DNA of 64,000 nt from Flavobacterium sp. LPB0248. GTDB taxonomy: Bacteria; Bacteroidota; Bacteroidia; Flavobacteriales; Flavobacteriaceae. A program made the position numbers and the translations under genes. The notes under the pieces are model-generated. The model searched no databases and was not told where the DNA came from. It was given only the letters and a program-made list of their open reading frames with translations. Within the stretch, counting starts at the first letter, position 1, and each line of letters starts with the position of its first letter. Location of the stretch: the NCBI RefSeq assembly GCF_013388355.1, contig NZ_CP058246.1, positions 2,170,001 to 2,234,000 on the forward strand, in the 5' to 3' direction. This document shows, piece after piece, positions 53,585-62,199 of the stretch.

Positions 53585-55684
53585 TTAGTAATTAAATTGT
53601 AATCTGTTATCTTCAATTTTAGCATTGTTTTTTAACGCTGGCAATACTCTGTTTACATCAGATGCGCTTTGAGCTTTTACTTTCTCTACGTAAGCTGCAT
53701 GATTAGCAATTGCTGGAGCTTTTACTGTCTTAATGTTTTTAACTACATAAACACCAGTATTTCCTTCAATTGGAGTAGAGATTTTGTTTGCTGCTAATGC
53801 AAATGCATTACCTACTACTCTTGGCTCTTGTCCAACTCCACCAGGTAAAACTGGATTATCAAGAGTTACATCTGCAGCTTGTTGAACAGCAACTCCTGCA
53901 GCTTTAGCAATAGCTTCAAGGCTTGAACCTTGCATTTTAGCTTTTAACAATTCTGCTTTTTTCTTGTTTTTCAAGATTGGCTCTACATAAGGTCTAGCCA
54001 TATCAACAGAAACTAAACCTGATTTGTTTTCACCTTTATATTGTGCGATAACGTGTCCGATGTTTGCAATTTCGAAACGTTTTACGTCACCTTTACTTGT
54101 TTCTTTATCAAAAGCCCATCTTACAATGTTACGTTGGTTTCCTAATGGTCCAAACGCTTCATCCATAGCTTTTGCATTAACAGCTGGAGCAACTTTTAAT
54201 CCTAATTCTTTTGCTGCAGCATTGAAGTCTTTATCAGCAGCATCCATTTCAAATTTAGTTGCTAATGTAAATACTTTATCAGAAGTAGCTTCAGATGGTT
54301 CAATTTTTTGAGCAATTGTAGCTAAACGAATTCCGTCTTGTTTGTCTGTAATTTTGATTACGTGAAATCCAAAAGGAGTTTCTACTAAACCAACTTTACC
54401 AATTCCGTTGCTGAATACAAAATCATTGAAAGGTTTTACCATTTGGTTTGGCCCAAAATATCCTAAGTCACCACCTTGCTGTGCAGATGAATCATCAGAA
54501 CTTGTAAAAGCTAACATCATAAAACTATCTGGATTAGCTTGAACTTGTGCTAAAATTTCTTCAGCTTTAGCTTTAGCTTCTTCTTTAGTTCTTTTTTCTT
54601 TTTGGTTTGGAGTTTGAGATCCTTCGTAACCAATTAAGATATGACTAGCTTTTGCATTAACTCCAGCTTTAAATCCTTGAGATTTAGAAATTGCATAGTA
54701 TCTTCCGTAAACGTATGGTCCGTAGATTGCTCCAGCAGGTAAGCTGAATAATTTGTCAGCATCAACTGCTGGCAATGCATTTTTAGGAACATAAGTAGAA
54801 TCGTAAGGAACATCAGAATTTGCGTTTACAAATTCAGCAATGTTTGTAGCATTTTTAAACCCTGGCAATGTATCGTTTTTACCAGTTTTTGCATTGTAAA
54901 CAACACTTCCTGATAATAGCGCAGTTAATTTAGCTTTAATTTCAGCCTCATCTTCTTTAGATGCTTTATCTTCAACTAAAACGTATTGAATTTCGCGAGT
55001 TGCATCTGCTTTGAATTTTTTCTCGTTTTTCTTCATGTAAGCTACGATCTCATCATCAGAGATTTTTACTTCACTATCTTTAATAGAAGAATAAGGAGCT
55101 GCTGCAAAAGCAAAACTTACTTTATTAGCTTCCATTTCATACTTTAATTTTCCTTCACTAGCAGTTGTGTAAAGACCCGATTTAATTAAAGTATTATAGA
55201 TTTGAAATTTTGCATTCAATTCAGCATCTTTCTCTTTTTGAGAAATGTATTGCGCCGCTTCTGGGTTTGATTTAAAATAATCTTTGAACTTAACAACATC
55301 AAACATTCCTGCTGCGTTTAAGAACATTGGGTTTTTACCAATATTTGGATCTGATTTTAAAACCTCTAAAATGTGTTTTTCACCAACTCTCAATCCTAAT
55401 TTATCAAACTGTGATGATAATAAAGCGATTGAAACTTCTTGATCCCAAACTCTGTTTGCAGCTTCAGTGGAAGTTATTCCTTGTCCACTTTTTTCAACAT
55501 TACTAACTTTAACTCTAAAGTCTTCAAATGAAATATCTTTTCCATCGATGCTTCCTACATCTTTTGAACTTTGACCGAATGTTCCTCTTGTAAATAGATC
55601 TTGTATTATAAATGCAAATAATGCAAGTGCAATAACTCCTATCAATAAAGCGGAACGCTGTCTAATTTTTGCTAAAACTGCCAT
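53585..55684 (-). CDS. Peptidyl-prolyl isomerase, PpiD/SurA-like periplasmic foldase
   Basis: A 699-residue protein with a single N-terminal membrane anchor (about 12-31), a SurA_N-like chaperone region (about 40-240), a parvulin rotamase domain (about 345-445; KASHILIGYEG, GGDLGYFGPNQMVKPF, VETPFGFHVIKIT) and a large C-terminal region. The layout is that of PpiD, an inner-membrane chaperone for newly exported outer-membrane and periplasmic proteins. Clients would include the many receptors encoded nearby. Full length for the family. Confidence 0.92.
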   Translation of the reverse strand: MAVLAKIRQRSALLIGVIALALFAFIIQDLFTRGTFGQSSKDVGSIDGKDISFEDFRVKVSNVEKSGQGITSTEAANRVWDQEVSIALLSSQFDKLGLRVGEKHILEVLKSDPNIGKNPMFLNAAGMFDVVKFKDYFKSNPEAAQYISQKEKDAELNAKFQIYNTLIKSGLYTTASEGKLKYEMEANKVSFAFAAAPYSSIKDSEVKISDDEIVAYMKKNEKKFKADATREIQYVLVEDKASKEDEAEIKAKLTALLSGSVVYNAKTGKNDTLPGFKNATNIAEFVNANSDVPYDSTYVPKNALPAVDADKLFSLPAGAIYGPYVYGRYYAISKSQGFKAGVNAKASHILIGYEGSQTPNQKEKRTKEEAKAKAEEILAQVQANPDSFMMLAFTSSDDSSAQQGGDLGYFGPNQMVKPFNDFVFSNGIGKVGLVETPFGFHVIKITDKQDGIRLATIAQKIEPSEATSDKVFTLATKFEMDAADKDFNAAAKELGLKVAPAVNAKAMDEAFGPLGNQRNIVRWAFDKETSKGDVKRFEIANIGHVIAQYKGENKSGLVSVDMARPYVEPILKNKKKAELLKAKMQGSSLEAIAKAAGVAVQQAADVTLDNPVLPGGVGQEPRVVGNAFALAANKISTPIEGNTGVYVVKNIKTVKAPAIANHAAYVEKVKAQSASDVNRVLPALKNNAKIEDNRLQFNY

Positions 55685-55791
55685 TTTATTATCGTTAATT
55701 TTATATTCAGTTTGCGAAAATACAATTATCTAGTTAATAACAATACAACTAGCGTTTTATTTTCAACATTTTTTTTCATTAATTTAAAAAA

Positions 55792-57048
55792 TCACTCTTT
55801 AATTGTCATTTTGACTAGTTCTATTTTCTTATTTGAAGCCTCTTCAATAGAAAAATGAAACTTATCTATTACAATTTTGTCTCCTTTTTGTGGGATTTCT
55901 TTAGTATGATTTACAATAAAACCTCCTAATGTGCCATAAGAATCTTCTTCTGGAATCATTAATTTATAGGTCTCGTTCAAATACTCAACATCTAATCTAG
56001 TAGAAAACAAATACTTCCCTTCTCCTAATTCTTCTTCGATTAATTCTTCATCCAAATCGTGCTCATCTTCAATCTCTCCAAAAAGCTCTTCCACAATATC
56101 TTCAATTGTAATAATTCCAGAAGTTCCTCCATATTCATCTAAAACAACTGCAATATTTTTTCGTTTTTTGATCAATAAATTCAGGACGTCTTTAATCAGA
56201 ATTGTTTCTGGCACAAATTCGACTGTCATTAAAACCGATTTTATAGTTGCTGGCTTTTTAAACAAATCAAACGAATGAACATATCCAACAATATCGTCTA
56301 ATGAATTCTGGCTTATGATAATCTTAGAATATCCCGTTTCAATAAACAAAGCTCTAAGATCATCAACAGTATCAAAAAGATCGATATCTACAATTTCTGT
56401 TCGAGGCGTCATAATATCACGTGCCTTCACACCAGAGAATTCTAATGCATTTTGAAAAATCTGAATTTCAGAATCTACCTCTTCGTCTTCTTCAACAGTA
56501 CTCATTTGTTCTGTTATATAATTTCCTAACTCTATACGGCTAAACAAATGAATTTGATTTCCTTCTGTTTTAAAGAATTTACTTAACACAAAATCGGCTA
56601 TCCAAATAAAGAAAGTAGAGATGTAATAAAATAATCGATAGAACAGATAAGCTGGAAGCGCCAGGATTTTAATTAAAGAATTGGCATAAATTTGAAAAAA
56701 CACCTTTGGAAAAAACTCCGAAGTAAGCAAAACCACAAATGTGGCAAGAAGTGTCTGAATAAGTATATTCCACCAATCAGAAAAAATCAATCCAAAATAA
56801 GCCATCCAGCTTAAAATAAGATCGCCCATAAAAAAGCCGTAAATCACCAAAGCTACATTGTTGCCAATAAGCATGGCAGCAATAAATTTGGATGGGTTTT
56901 CGGTTAGCTTGGTTAAGATTCGAGACAGGAAATCATCTTGTTTCTTTTCGATTTCAAGATAAATTTTGTTGGCGGATGTAAAAGCAATTTCCATCCCAGA
57001 AAAAAAGGCAGCTAGTATTAAACATATTATTATAATACTAATTTCCAT
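55792..57048 (-). CDS. Hemolysin-family (CNNM/CBS/CorC_HlyC) membrane protein
   Basis: A 418-residue protein with a CNNM/DUF21 transmembrane domain (about 1-180; IICLILAAFFSGMEIAFTSA), a CBS pair (about 200-320; ARDIMTPRTEIVDID, VLDEYGGTSGIITIEDIVEELFGEIEDEHD) and a CorC_HlyC domain (about 335-415). It is related to CorC/MpfA magnesium-efflux proteins and to the gliding protein GldE. No gldD or other gliding gene is adjacent, so a general cation-transport role is favoured. Confidence 0.9.
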   Translation of the reverse strand: MEISIIIICLILAAFFSGMEIAFTSANKIYLEIEKKQDDFLSRILTKLTENPSKFIAAMLIGNNVALVIYGFFMGDLILSWMAYFGLIFSDWWNILIQTLLATFVVLLTSEFFPKVFFQIYANSLIKILALPAYLFYRLFYYISTFFIWIADFVLSKFFKTEGNQIHLFSRIELGNYITEQMSTVEEDEEVDSEIQIFQNALEFSGVKARDIMTPRTEIVDIDLFDTVDDLRALFIETGYSKIIISQNSLDDIVGYVHSFDLFKKPATIKSVLMTVEFVPETILIKDVLNLLIKKRKNIAVVLDEYGGTSGIITIEDIVEELFGEIEDEHDLDEELIEEELGEGKYLFSTRLDVEYLNETYKLMIPEEDSYGTLGGFIVNHTKEIPQKGDKIVIDKFHFSIEEASNKKIELVKMTIKE

Positions 57049-57051
57049 TTT

Positions 57052-57246
57052 TTATTGTTTTTTGTTTCGGTCGTTGTGCCTGTTAAGAAATCTTCTTCTG
57101 AAGAAAAACATAAAAATAGCCATCCCTGCAATTACAAAATAGAAAGGATAGCTTTCATCACCCTCATTTAGTTTTACAATACCATCATAAGTAAAGAAAA
57201 CTGCAAAAAGGATGTAAACGTATTGTGTATATTTTAAATAACCCAT
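57052..57246 (-). CDS. Small membrane protein between lptC and the CNNM protein
   Basis: A 64-residue protein starting MGYLKYTQYVYILFAVFF at the ATG 57246; a longer reading from 57279 would overlap lptC. There are two hydrophobic helices separated by VKLNEGDESYP, and a strongly basic tail (FFRRRFLNRHNDRNKKQ). It lies between lptC (4-base gap) and the CNNM gene (3-base gap), so it is part of the same operon. Function unknown. Confidence 0.75.
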   Translation of the reverse strand: MGYLKYTQYVYILFAVFFTYDGIVKLNEGDESYPFYFVIAGMAIFMFFFRRRFLNRHNDRNKKQ

Positions 57247-57250
57247 AATA

Positions 57251-57808
57251 TTATAATTCTTCGTTCGATTCAATTTCACCGCTTATTCGCTGCGAATTGA
57301 TCACTTTAAAATCTTTGCTAAAATCTATTCCCTGACCGTGGGAAACTCCTTTTGTATCGGTCAATTTAAATTTTCTTTCTGTATAAAACCATTCGTTTTT
57401 CTGATCGAAATACAACTGTTCTGTTTCCAAAACTTGTCCCGCTTCTGAAGTGATTTTGACCTTTCCTATTAAATCAATAATCCCAGTATTCTTATAAGAA
57501 ACTGCGTAATTACCTCTTATAAAAGTACGTTTTTGCTTTTTATCATATAATGTAACATCGATTCCTTTAGGAAATTCTGTAAAAGGAAAATCGAGATTTG
57601 AATAGTCTAACATTTTTGGACTTATCAAAACCCCCGTAATGCGTCCAGAATCTGTATATTTAATATTTACAGTATCAGCATCACTGGCAGGAACAAATTC
57701 TGAGAAGTTAATTTTCTGAACTTCTTTAAAATTACTTTCGCATCCAAAAAATAGTGTCACAGCAAAAACTGTGACAGCTATGAGACTATATCTTTTTGGT
57801 AAATTCAT
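57251..57808 (-). CDS. lptC: LPS export ABC transporter periplasmic protein LptC
   Basis: A 185-residue lipoprotein (lipobox LFFGC, Cys23), which is a common form in Bacteroidota, whereas E. coli LptC keeps an uncleaved anchor. The beta-jellyroll repeats typical of LptC are visible: ISPKMLDYSNLDFPF-EFPKG, GNYAVSYKNTGIIDLIGKVKI, LETEQLYFDQKNEWFYTERKF and GVSHGQGIDFSKDF. It passes LPS from LptBFG to LptA. Downstream of an outer-membrane protein gene and upstream of a small membrane protein. Confidence 0.93.
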   Translation of the reverse strand: MNLPKRYSLIAVTVFAVTLFFGCESNFKEVQKINFSEFVPASDADTVNIKYTDSGRITGVLISPKMLDYSNLDFPFTEFPKGIDVTLYDKKQKRTFIRGNYAVSYKNTGIIDLIGKVKITSEAGQVLETEQLYFDQKNEWFYTERKFKLTDTKGVSHGQGIDFSKDFKVINSQRISGEIESNEEL

Positions 57809-57859
57809 TTGCCAAATGTAGTAAATTGTAATGAGCTTCGAAAAGATAATATGTTTTGA

Positions 57860-59089
57860 TTATTGGAATTTGCTCTTCACAAACCATTTATCGTTGAAAG
57901 AGAAACTTACGCTAAAATTCACATAATTTTCCTGCACTAAATCTGCAGCTGTTGTACCACGCTTACCAAACTCGATTCCGAAATTTACATTTGAGAAAGA
58001 TCCTGGAATTGGAACTCCTGCTCCCAATGACATTCCGATATCTTTAATTGACTCGTTATTTACAATCAAACCAATTTTTTCGTATTTCAAACCAGCTCTA
58101 TAGGTAATTCTGCTCATATAGCTAGTAAAAGAAGCATAATTTGGAAGGTAATATCCTCCAACAGCATATTTAGAGTAGCTTTCGTATCTTACATTGTTTG
58201 CGGCATTGTAATAATTCCCTAGCTGCCCATCTCCTTGAAAAGTCATATTTGCTCCCACAAGCCATTTTCTAGCTTCACCAACTCCTACTCCAATACTTAA
58301 TTTGTTTGGAAGTTTTAGCTTTGTTGATTCTGTAGGAACTACATAAGGATCTGGATCTCCTTGAACTGAAATAACTCGTGTATTATCTGAATTTAAATTA
58401 CTTGCAAAAGAATAACTCAAACTAGAGAATATGCTCATCTTTTTATAGATCTTTTTCTGGTACATAGTCCCGAAACTAAATGCCATACCTGAAAGTTCAG
58501 AAGTATTTACTTCAGCTGTTCCATTTTGAACTCCTGTAACAGCTTCGACACTTGTTGTAGTAATTTTTCCAAAGTTATACTGCGCATCTACTCCAATATT
58601 CCAGTCTTTCATTATTTTGTATGACAAACCAAAATACACCTTATTTACACCACCTTTTCCATCAAGCTGTGAACTTGTTGCTCCTTCTGTTGCAGAATTG
58701 TCGTTACGAATTTTATACCCTACCGAAGTTACCGGTATCAAACCGAATGAAGCACCAAATTTCCCCATCGGGATTCCTAATGCTAAATAATCAAAAGTAG
58801 AACGTTGTGCTTTTTCTGATGCAGAATCCGTTTTTAAATTTGAAGTAGCAAATGTTCCTCCAACTGTAAAAGTTGTCTGAATTAAGCTGGCATAACTTGC
58901 CGGATTTTCTAAATTTAAGTGAATCGTATCCTGCTCTACTGCAACTCCTGCCATAGATCTGTTCTCAAGAGTTCCTTTGAATCTCACATCTCCTATTCCG
59001 AAAAAAGAATAAGGCGAAGCAGTACCTTGTTGAGCGAATGAAACGAACGATATAAGCAAACAAGCGCTTAGTATTACTTTTTTAATCAT
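57860..59089 (-). CDS. Outer-membrane beta-barrel protein, FadL/OmpP1-like
   Basis: A 409-residue protein with a signal peptide (ILSACLLISFVSFAQQ). It contains many amphipathic strands: YSFFGIGDVRFKGTLENRSMAG near the N-terminus, KVYFGLSYKIMKDWNIGVDAQYNFG, WLVGANMTFQGDG, and a terminal aromatic strand NFSVSFSFNDKWFVKSKF. It resembles long-chain fatty-acid-porin-like proteins widely annotated in flavobacteria, but the substrate is not clear. It lies between coaX (8-base overlap) and lptC (51-base gap), so it may be co-expressed with LPS export. Confidence 0.82.
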   Translation of the reverse strand: MIKKVILSACLLISFVSFAQQGTASPYSFFGIGDVRFKGTLENRSMAGVAVEQDTIHLNLENPASYASLIQTTFTVGGTFATSNLKTDSASEKAQRSTFDYLALGIPMGKFGASFGLIPVTSVGYKIRNDNSATEGATSSQLDGKGGVNKVYFGLSYKIMKDWNIGVDAQYNFGKITTTSVEAVTGVQNGTAEVNTSELSGMAFSFGTMYQKKIYKKMSIFSSLSYSFASNLNSDNTRVISVQGDPDPYVVPTESTKLKLPNKLSIGVGVGEARKWLVGANMTFQGDGQLGNYYNAANNVRYESYSKYAVGGYYLPNYASFTSYMSRITYRAGLKYEKIGLIVNNESIKDIGMSLGAGVPIPGSFSNVNFGIEFGKRGTTAADLVQENYVNFSVSFSFNDKWFVKSKFQ

Positions 59090-59816
59090 TGTCGATTTTA
59101 TATTGATATGTTTGGCTCAAACTTTCTAAAAGGAAATTTGAATTGGCAAATATGGTATTTTTTAATCGTTTAGCCAAAAAATCTGCATCGCCTCCCGTTA
59201 AAATTATGATAAAATTTGAAAACTCTTTGCGATATTCATCGATAAAACCGTCAATCTCATAGACGAAACCGTTGACAACACCAGAATGTATGGCTTGTGC
59301 CGTAGAGTTTCCTACATAAGAATCGGGCTCTTCTAAGGTTAATAACGGTAGTCTAGCCGTAAAATTATGCAATGATTCGTATCGTAAACGAAGACCTGGA
59401 GAAATGGCTCCTCCTAAATAATTGTCTTGTTCGTCGATAAAATCGTAGGTAATGCAAGTTCCAGCATCTATAACCAAACGGTTTTGTTTTGGAAATTGAA
59501 GCGTTGCTCCTGCAGCCAAAATCATTCGGTCTATTCCTAAAGTTTTTGGAGTTGCATACTTATTATGGAAAGGAAAAATATCTTCGTGGGTAAAAAAATG
59601 AACTTTGAGTCTATTTTCGAAAGACAAAAATGATTGTTTTTCGATACTTCCTACCGAAGCAACAACCAAATCGGAGCATTTTGGATATTTTTCTAAAATT
59701 TTTTCAATTTTTTTTTCAAGTTCTTTTTTTTCAAAAACAAAATTCTCCAGAGTAGTATTTCCCTCAAAGACAGATGCTTTAATTCTAGTATTTCCGACAT
59801 CAACCGTTAAAATCAT
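59082..59816 (-). CDS. coaX: Type III pantothenate kinase
   Basis: A 244-residue enzyme starting MILTVDVGNTRIKASVF at the ATG 59816; the 22 extra residues possible upstream do not fit the family. Diagnostic motifs are DVGNTRIK (6-13), TLGIDRMILAAGA, VIDAGTCITYDFID, GGAISPGLRLRYESL and ILTGGDADFLAKRL. It carries out the first step of coenzyme A synthesis and is insensitive to CoA feedback. Its 3' end overlaps the outer-membrane protein gene by 8 bases. Confidence 0.95.
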   Translation of the reverse strand: MILTVDVGNTRIKASVFEGNTTLENFVFEKKELEKKIEKILEKYPKCSDLVVASVGSIEKQSFLSFENRLKVHFFTHEDIFPFHNKYATPKTLGIDRMILAAGATLQFPKQNRLVIDAGTCITYDFIDEQDNYLGGAISPGLRLRYESLHNFTARLPLLTLEEPDSYVGNSTAQAIHSGVVNGFVYEIDGFIDEYRKEFSNFIIILTGGDADFLAKRLKNTIFANSNFLLESLSQTYQYKIDND

Positions 59817-59869
59817 ATTTCCTTTTTTGCTTTTGCGAAGATACGAATTGATTTTTTCTAAAAAATGTT

Positions 59870-59899
59870 TTGCACAAACCAAAAATGATTATATATTTG
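59870..59899 (+). promoter_or_regulatory. Promoter of tRNA-Phe
   Basis: TTG (59870-59872) and TATATTTG (59892-59899, exact TAnnTTTG) are 19 bases apart, and the tRNA begins 16 bases after the -7 element. Confidence 0.75.
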
Positions 59900-59915
59900 C
59901 ACCCGCAACAAGCAC

Positions 59916-59988
59916 GGTACCTTAGCTCAGATGGTAGAGCAATGGACTGAAAATCCATGTGTCCCTGGTTCGATCCCTGGAGGTACCA
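59916..59988 (+). tRNA. tRNA-Phe (GAA)
   Basis: A 73-base tRNA with a 7-bp acceptor stem (GGTACCT/AGGTACC), D-arm TAGCTCAGATGGTAGAGC, anticodon stem ATGGA/TCCAT with loop CTGAAAA (anticodon GAA), and T-loop TTCGATC. The 3' CCA is not encoded. As read, the T-stem CCTGG/CCTGG has a central T-T opposition with the other four pairs intact. Confidence 0.96.
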
Positions 59989-59990
59989 CA

Positions 59991-60019
59991 AAACCCGGAT
60001 AGAAATATTCGGGTTTTTT
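59991..60019 (+). terminator. Terminator of tRNA-Phe
   Basis: A 10-bp stem AAACCCGGAT/ATTCGGGTTT with one G-T wobble, followed by a run of T. Confidence 0.85.
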
Positions 60020-60046
60020 GTTTTTTATACTTTTCTGTTTTTTTTT

Positions 60047-60227
60047 AAACCGCAAAGAGCGCTAGGATTTACGCATAGGTTCGCAAGGTTTTAAAAATTA
60101 AACATTGCGAACCTTTGCGCTTTTTCTTTGTGCTCTTTGCGATTAAACCCTTTTCATTTTTTTTGTGAGCCAATTCAAATAAAACTTTGCGAACCTTTGC
60201 GCTTTTTCTTTGCGCCTTTGCGGTTAA
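60047..60227. repeat. TTTGCG-type intergenic repeat: inverted pair plus a third direct copy
   Basis: The 364-base gap between tRNA-Phe and the MFS gene has no gene. It holds three copies of a roughly 45-base unit with consensus pieces TTGCGAACCTTTGCGC and CTCTTTGCGGTTAAA. The copies are at 60047-60090 (inverted), 60101-60147 and 60183-60227 (both direct). Copies 1 and 2 can form a long hairpin. The same end sequence occurs before rpe. Confidence 0.7.
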
Positions 60228-60352
60228 ATTCAAAAGTCAACAAATTAATGGTTTTTGTTAAAAAAGTATTGACTGAATAAAAAAATATCTTCTATATTCG
60301 TAAAACTGTATTTTTATTTTTCATTCATTAACAAGATCTCAAAAGCAGTTTT

Positions 60353-61846
60353 ATGAGCAAAACTTCTACTAAAGGCATTTGGAAAGTAATTTCGGCCTCT
60401 TCAATGGGCACCATGATTGAATGGTACGATTTCTATATTTTCGGCAGTTTGGCTGTCGTAATTTCAACAAAATTTTTTCCTAGCGACAATCCAACCGCAG
60501 CATTTTTATCTACTTTAGCCACATTTGCCGCTGGATTTGTAGTTCGGCCATTTGGAGCTTTATTTTTTGGAAGGCTTGGAGATATTATTGGTCGAAAATA
60601 TACTTTTATGGCTACCTTATTATTAATGGGTGGTTCAACCTTTTTGATAGGCTGTATTCCAAGCTATGAAACAATTGGTTTTCTAGCTCCTTTATTGGTT
60701 TTGATTTTACGCTTACTTCAAGGTCTTGCTCTTGGAGGAGAATATGGCGGCGCTGCTACGTATGTTGCCGAGCATGCTCCACCGGGAGAAAAAGGATATT
60801 GGACTTCATGGATTCAGACTACTGCTACGGTTGGTTTATTTATTTCTCTAATGGTTATTCTAGCCACCAAAAATATACTTTCTCCTGAAGCTTTTAATCT
60901 TTGGGGATGGCGTGTTCCTTTTTGGGTTTCTATTGCTATGGTTGGAGTCTCATATCTGATTAGAAAAAATATGGATGAATCTCCTGTTTTTGCAAAGGCT
61001 AAAAAAGAGGGAACGACAAGTGCAAATCCGTTGAAGGAAAGTTTTGGAAACCGATACAATTTAAAATTTGTGCTTTTGGCATTGTTTGGAGCTACAATGG
61101 GACAAGGTGTTGTCTGGTATACTGGACAATTTTATGCGATGAGCTTTATGAAAACAGTAATGAATGTCGATTCTTCGCAAGTTGATCAACTATTAGGAAT
61201 TGCTCTTTTAATTGGAACTCCATTTTTTATTGTTTTTGGATGGCTTAGCGATAAGATTGGCCGTAAATACATAATGATGTTCGGAATGTTGATTGCTATA
61301 CTATCATACAGACCTATTTACAAGATGATGTACGATACGACCGATGTAAGCAAGAAAACAGAGATTCTTGAAAATCCAAGAATAAAAACTGAAAACAATG
61401 CTGACGGAAGTTCGATCACAATTACAGAAAAAAAATATACAGACGGAACATCCGTGGTAGAGAAAAAAACGTACATGCACAAAAAAGATGCTCAAACTAG
61501 CATTTCAGTAACAATTAATTCAAGCGATAAATGGACATTAACCTTCTTAATTTTTATTCAAGTACTATTTGTAACAATGGTTTATGGCCCTATTGCAGCT
61601 TTCTTAGTCGAAATGTTTCCAACCAAAATTAGATACACTTCTATGTCATTGCCTTATCATGTTGGAAACGGAATTTTCGGAGGTTTACTTCCAGCTATTT
61701 CTACTTATTTTGTATCTCACGCCAAAACAGCTGGCAAAACCGATTTTTATCTCGACGGATTATGGTATCCTATTATTATTGCAGGAATCTGCTTTGTAAT
61801 TGGAATGATTTATATTGACAACAAAAACAAAACTACTCACCTTTAA
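60353..61846 (+). CDS. MFS transporter, metabolite:H+ symporter type, with long cytoplasmic insert
   Basis: A 497-residue transporter of the MHS group (ProP/KgtP/ShiA-like). Signatures are SSMGTMIEWYDFYIFGSLA, VVRPFGALFFGRLGDIIGRKYTF, LRLLQGLALGGEYGGAA and WLSDKIGRKYIMM. A hydrophilic segment of about 70 residues (about 322-390, rich in Lys, Thr, Glu, Asp, with TEKKYTDGTSVVEKKTY) separates two late helices where the family normally has a short loop. The substrate could be an organic acid or osmolyte; it cannot be set from sequence. It is followed 10 bases later by a small membrane protein. Confidence 0.9.
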   Translation: MSKTSTKGIWKVISASSMGTMIEWYDFYIFGSLAVVISTKFFPSDNPTAAFLSTLATFAAGFVVRPFGALFFGRLGDIIGRKYTFMATLLLMGGSTFLIGCIPSYETIGFLAPLLVLILRLLQGLALGGEYGGAATYVAEHAPPGEKGYWTSWIQTTATVGLFISLMVILATKNILSPEAFNLWGWRVPFWVSIAMVGVSYLIRKNMDESPVFAKAKKEGTTSANPLKESFGNRYNLKFVLLALFGATMGQGVVWYTGQFYAMSFMKTVMNVDSSQVDQLLGIALLIGTPFFIVFGWLSDKIGRKYIMMFGMLIAILSYRPIYKMMYDTTDVSKKTEILENPRIKTENNADGSSITITEKKYTDGTSVVEKKTYMHKKDAQTSISVTINSSDKWTLTFLIFIQVLFVTMVYGPIAAFLVEMFPTKIRYTSMSLPYHVGNGIFGGLLPAISTYFVSHAKTAGKTDFYLDGLWYPIIIAGICFVIGMIYIDNKNKTTHL

Positions 61847-61856
61847 AATTTAAAAA

Positions 61857-62093
61857 ATGAATGCGATTAAACAAGTTTTAGGGGCTTTATGGATTGCTTT
61901 AGCGGCTGCAGCGGCTTATTTCTGTGTCTTTGAATTTGGTTTGCCTAAACTGCTTTCGGACCAGCAAGATGATTTGGTGTTTGGCGCCATTATTCTATTT
62001 ATACTTACACCTCTTATTGTTATGGGTTTAGGAACATTTGGATATTATTCTTTAATTGGAGAATACAACGATACGAAAAGAAAAAATAAATAA
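61857..62093 (+). CDS. Small two-helix membrane protein paired with the MFS transporter
   Basis: A 78-residue protein with an Ala-rich first helix (about 8-27; LGALWIALAAAAAYFCVF), a short loop (PKLLSDQQDDLVF), a second helix (about 42-64) and a charged tail (EYNDTKRKNK). The 10-base gap to the transporter gene suggests co-translation. Small proteins of this type are found beside such transporters in Bacteroidota and may be accessory subunits; no direct evidence is available here. Confidence 0.78.
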   Translation: MNAIKQVLGALWIALAAAAAYFCVFEFGLPKLLSDQQDDLVFGAIILFILTPLIVMGLGTFGYYSLIGEYNDTKRKNK

Positions 62094-62113
62094 ACCCAAT
62101 CTTAAAAAATTAG

Positions 62114-62150
62114 AAAAGGGCTGTCTGCAATACACAGAACTGCCCTTTTT
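62114..62150 (+). terminator. Terminator of the MFS operon
   Basis: The stem AAAAGGGC/GCCCTTTT encloses a longer loop with its own TCTG/CAGA pairing and is followed by T residues, 20 bases after the stop. Confidence 0.8.
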
Positions 62151-62199
62151 CATTACTAACCTAACCAAATTTTTAATCTGTTAAGATTTATTTTTAAGT

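Noticed and set aside
59817-59882. N-terminal extension of pantothenate kinase
   Set aside because: The family begins at the DVGNTRIK strand; the extra residues overlap the tRNA promoter region.
60047-60227. Possible CRISPR array
   Set aside because: Only three units, one of them inverted, with unequal spacing and no cas genes.
59916-60240. Attachment site for an integrated element at tRNA-Phe
   Set aside because: No second copy of the tRNA 3' end and no integrase nearby; the repeats here are of the dispersed TTTGCG type.
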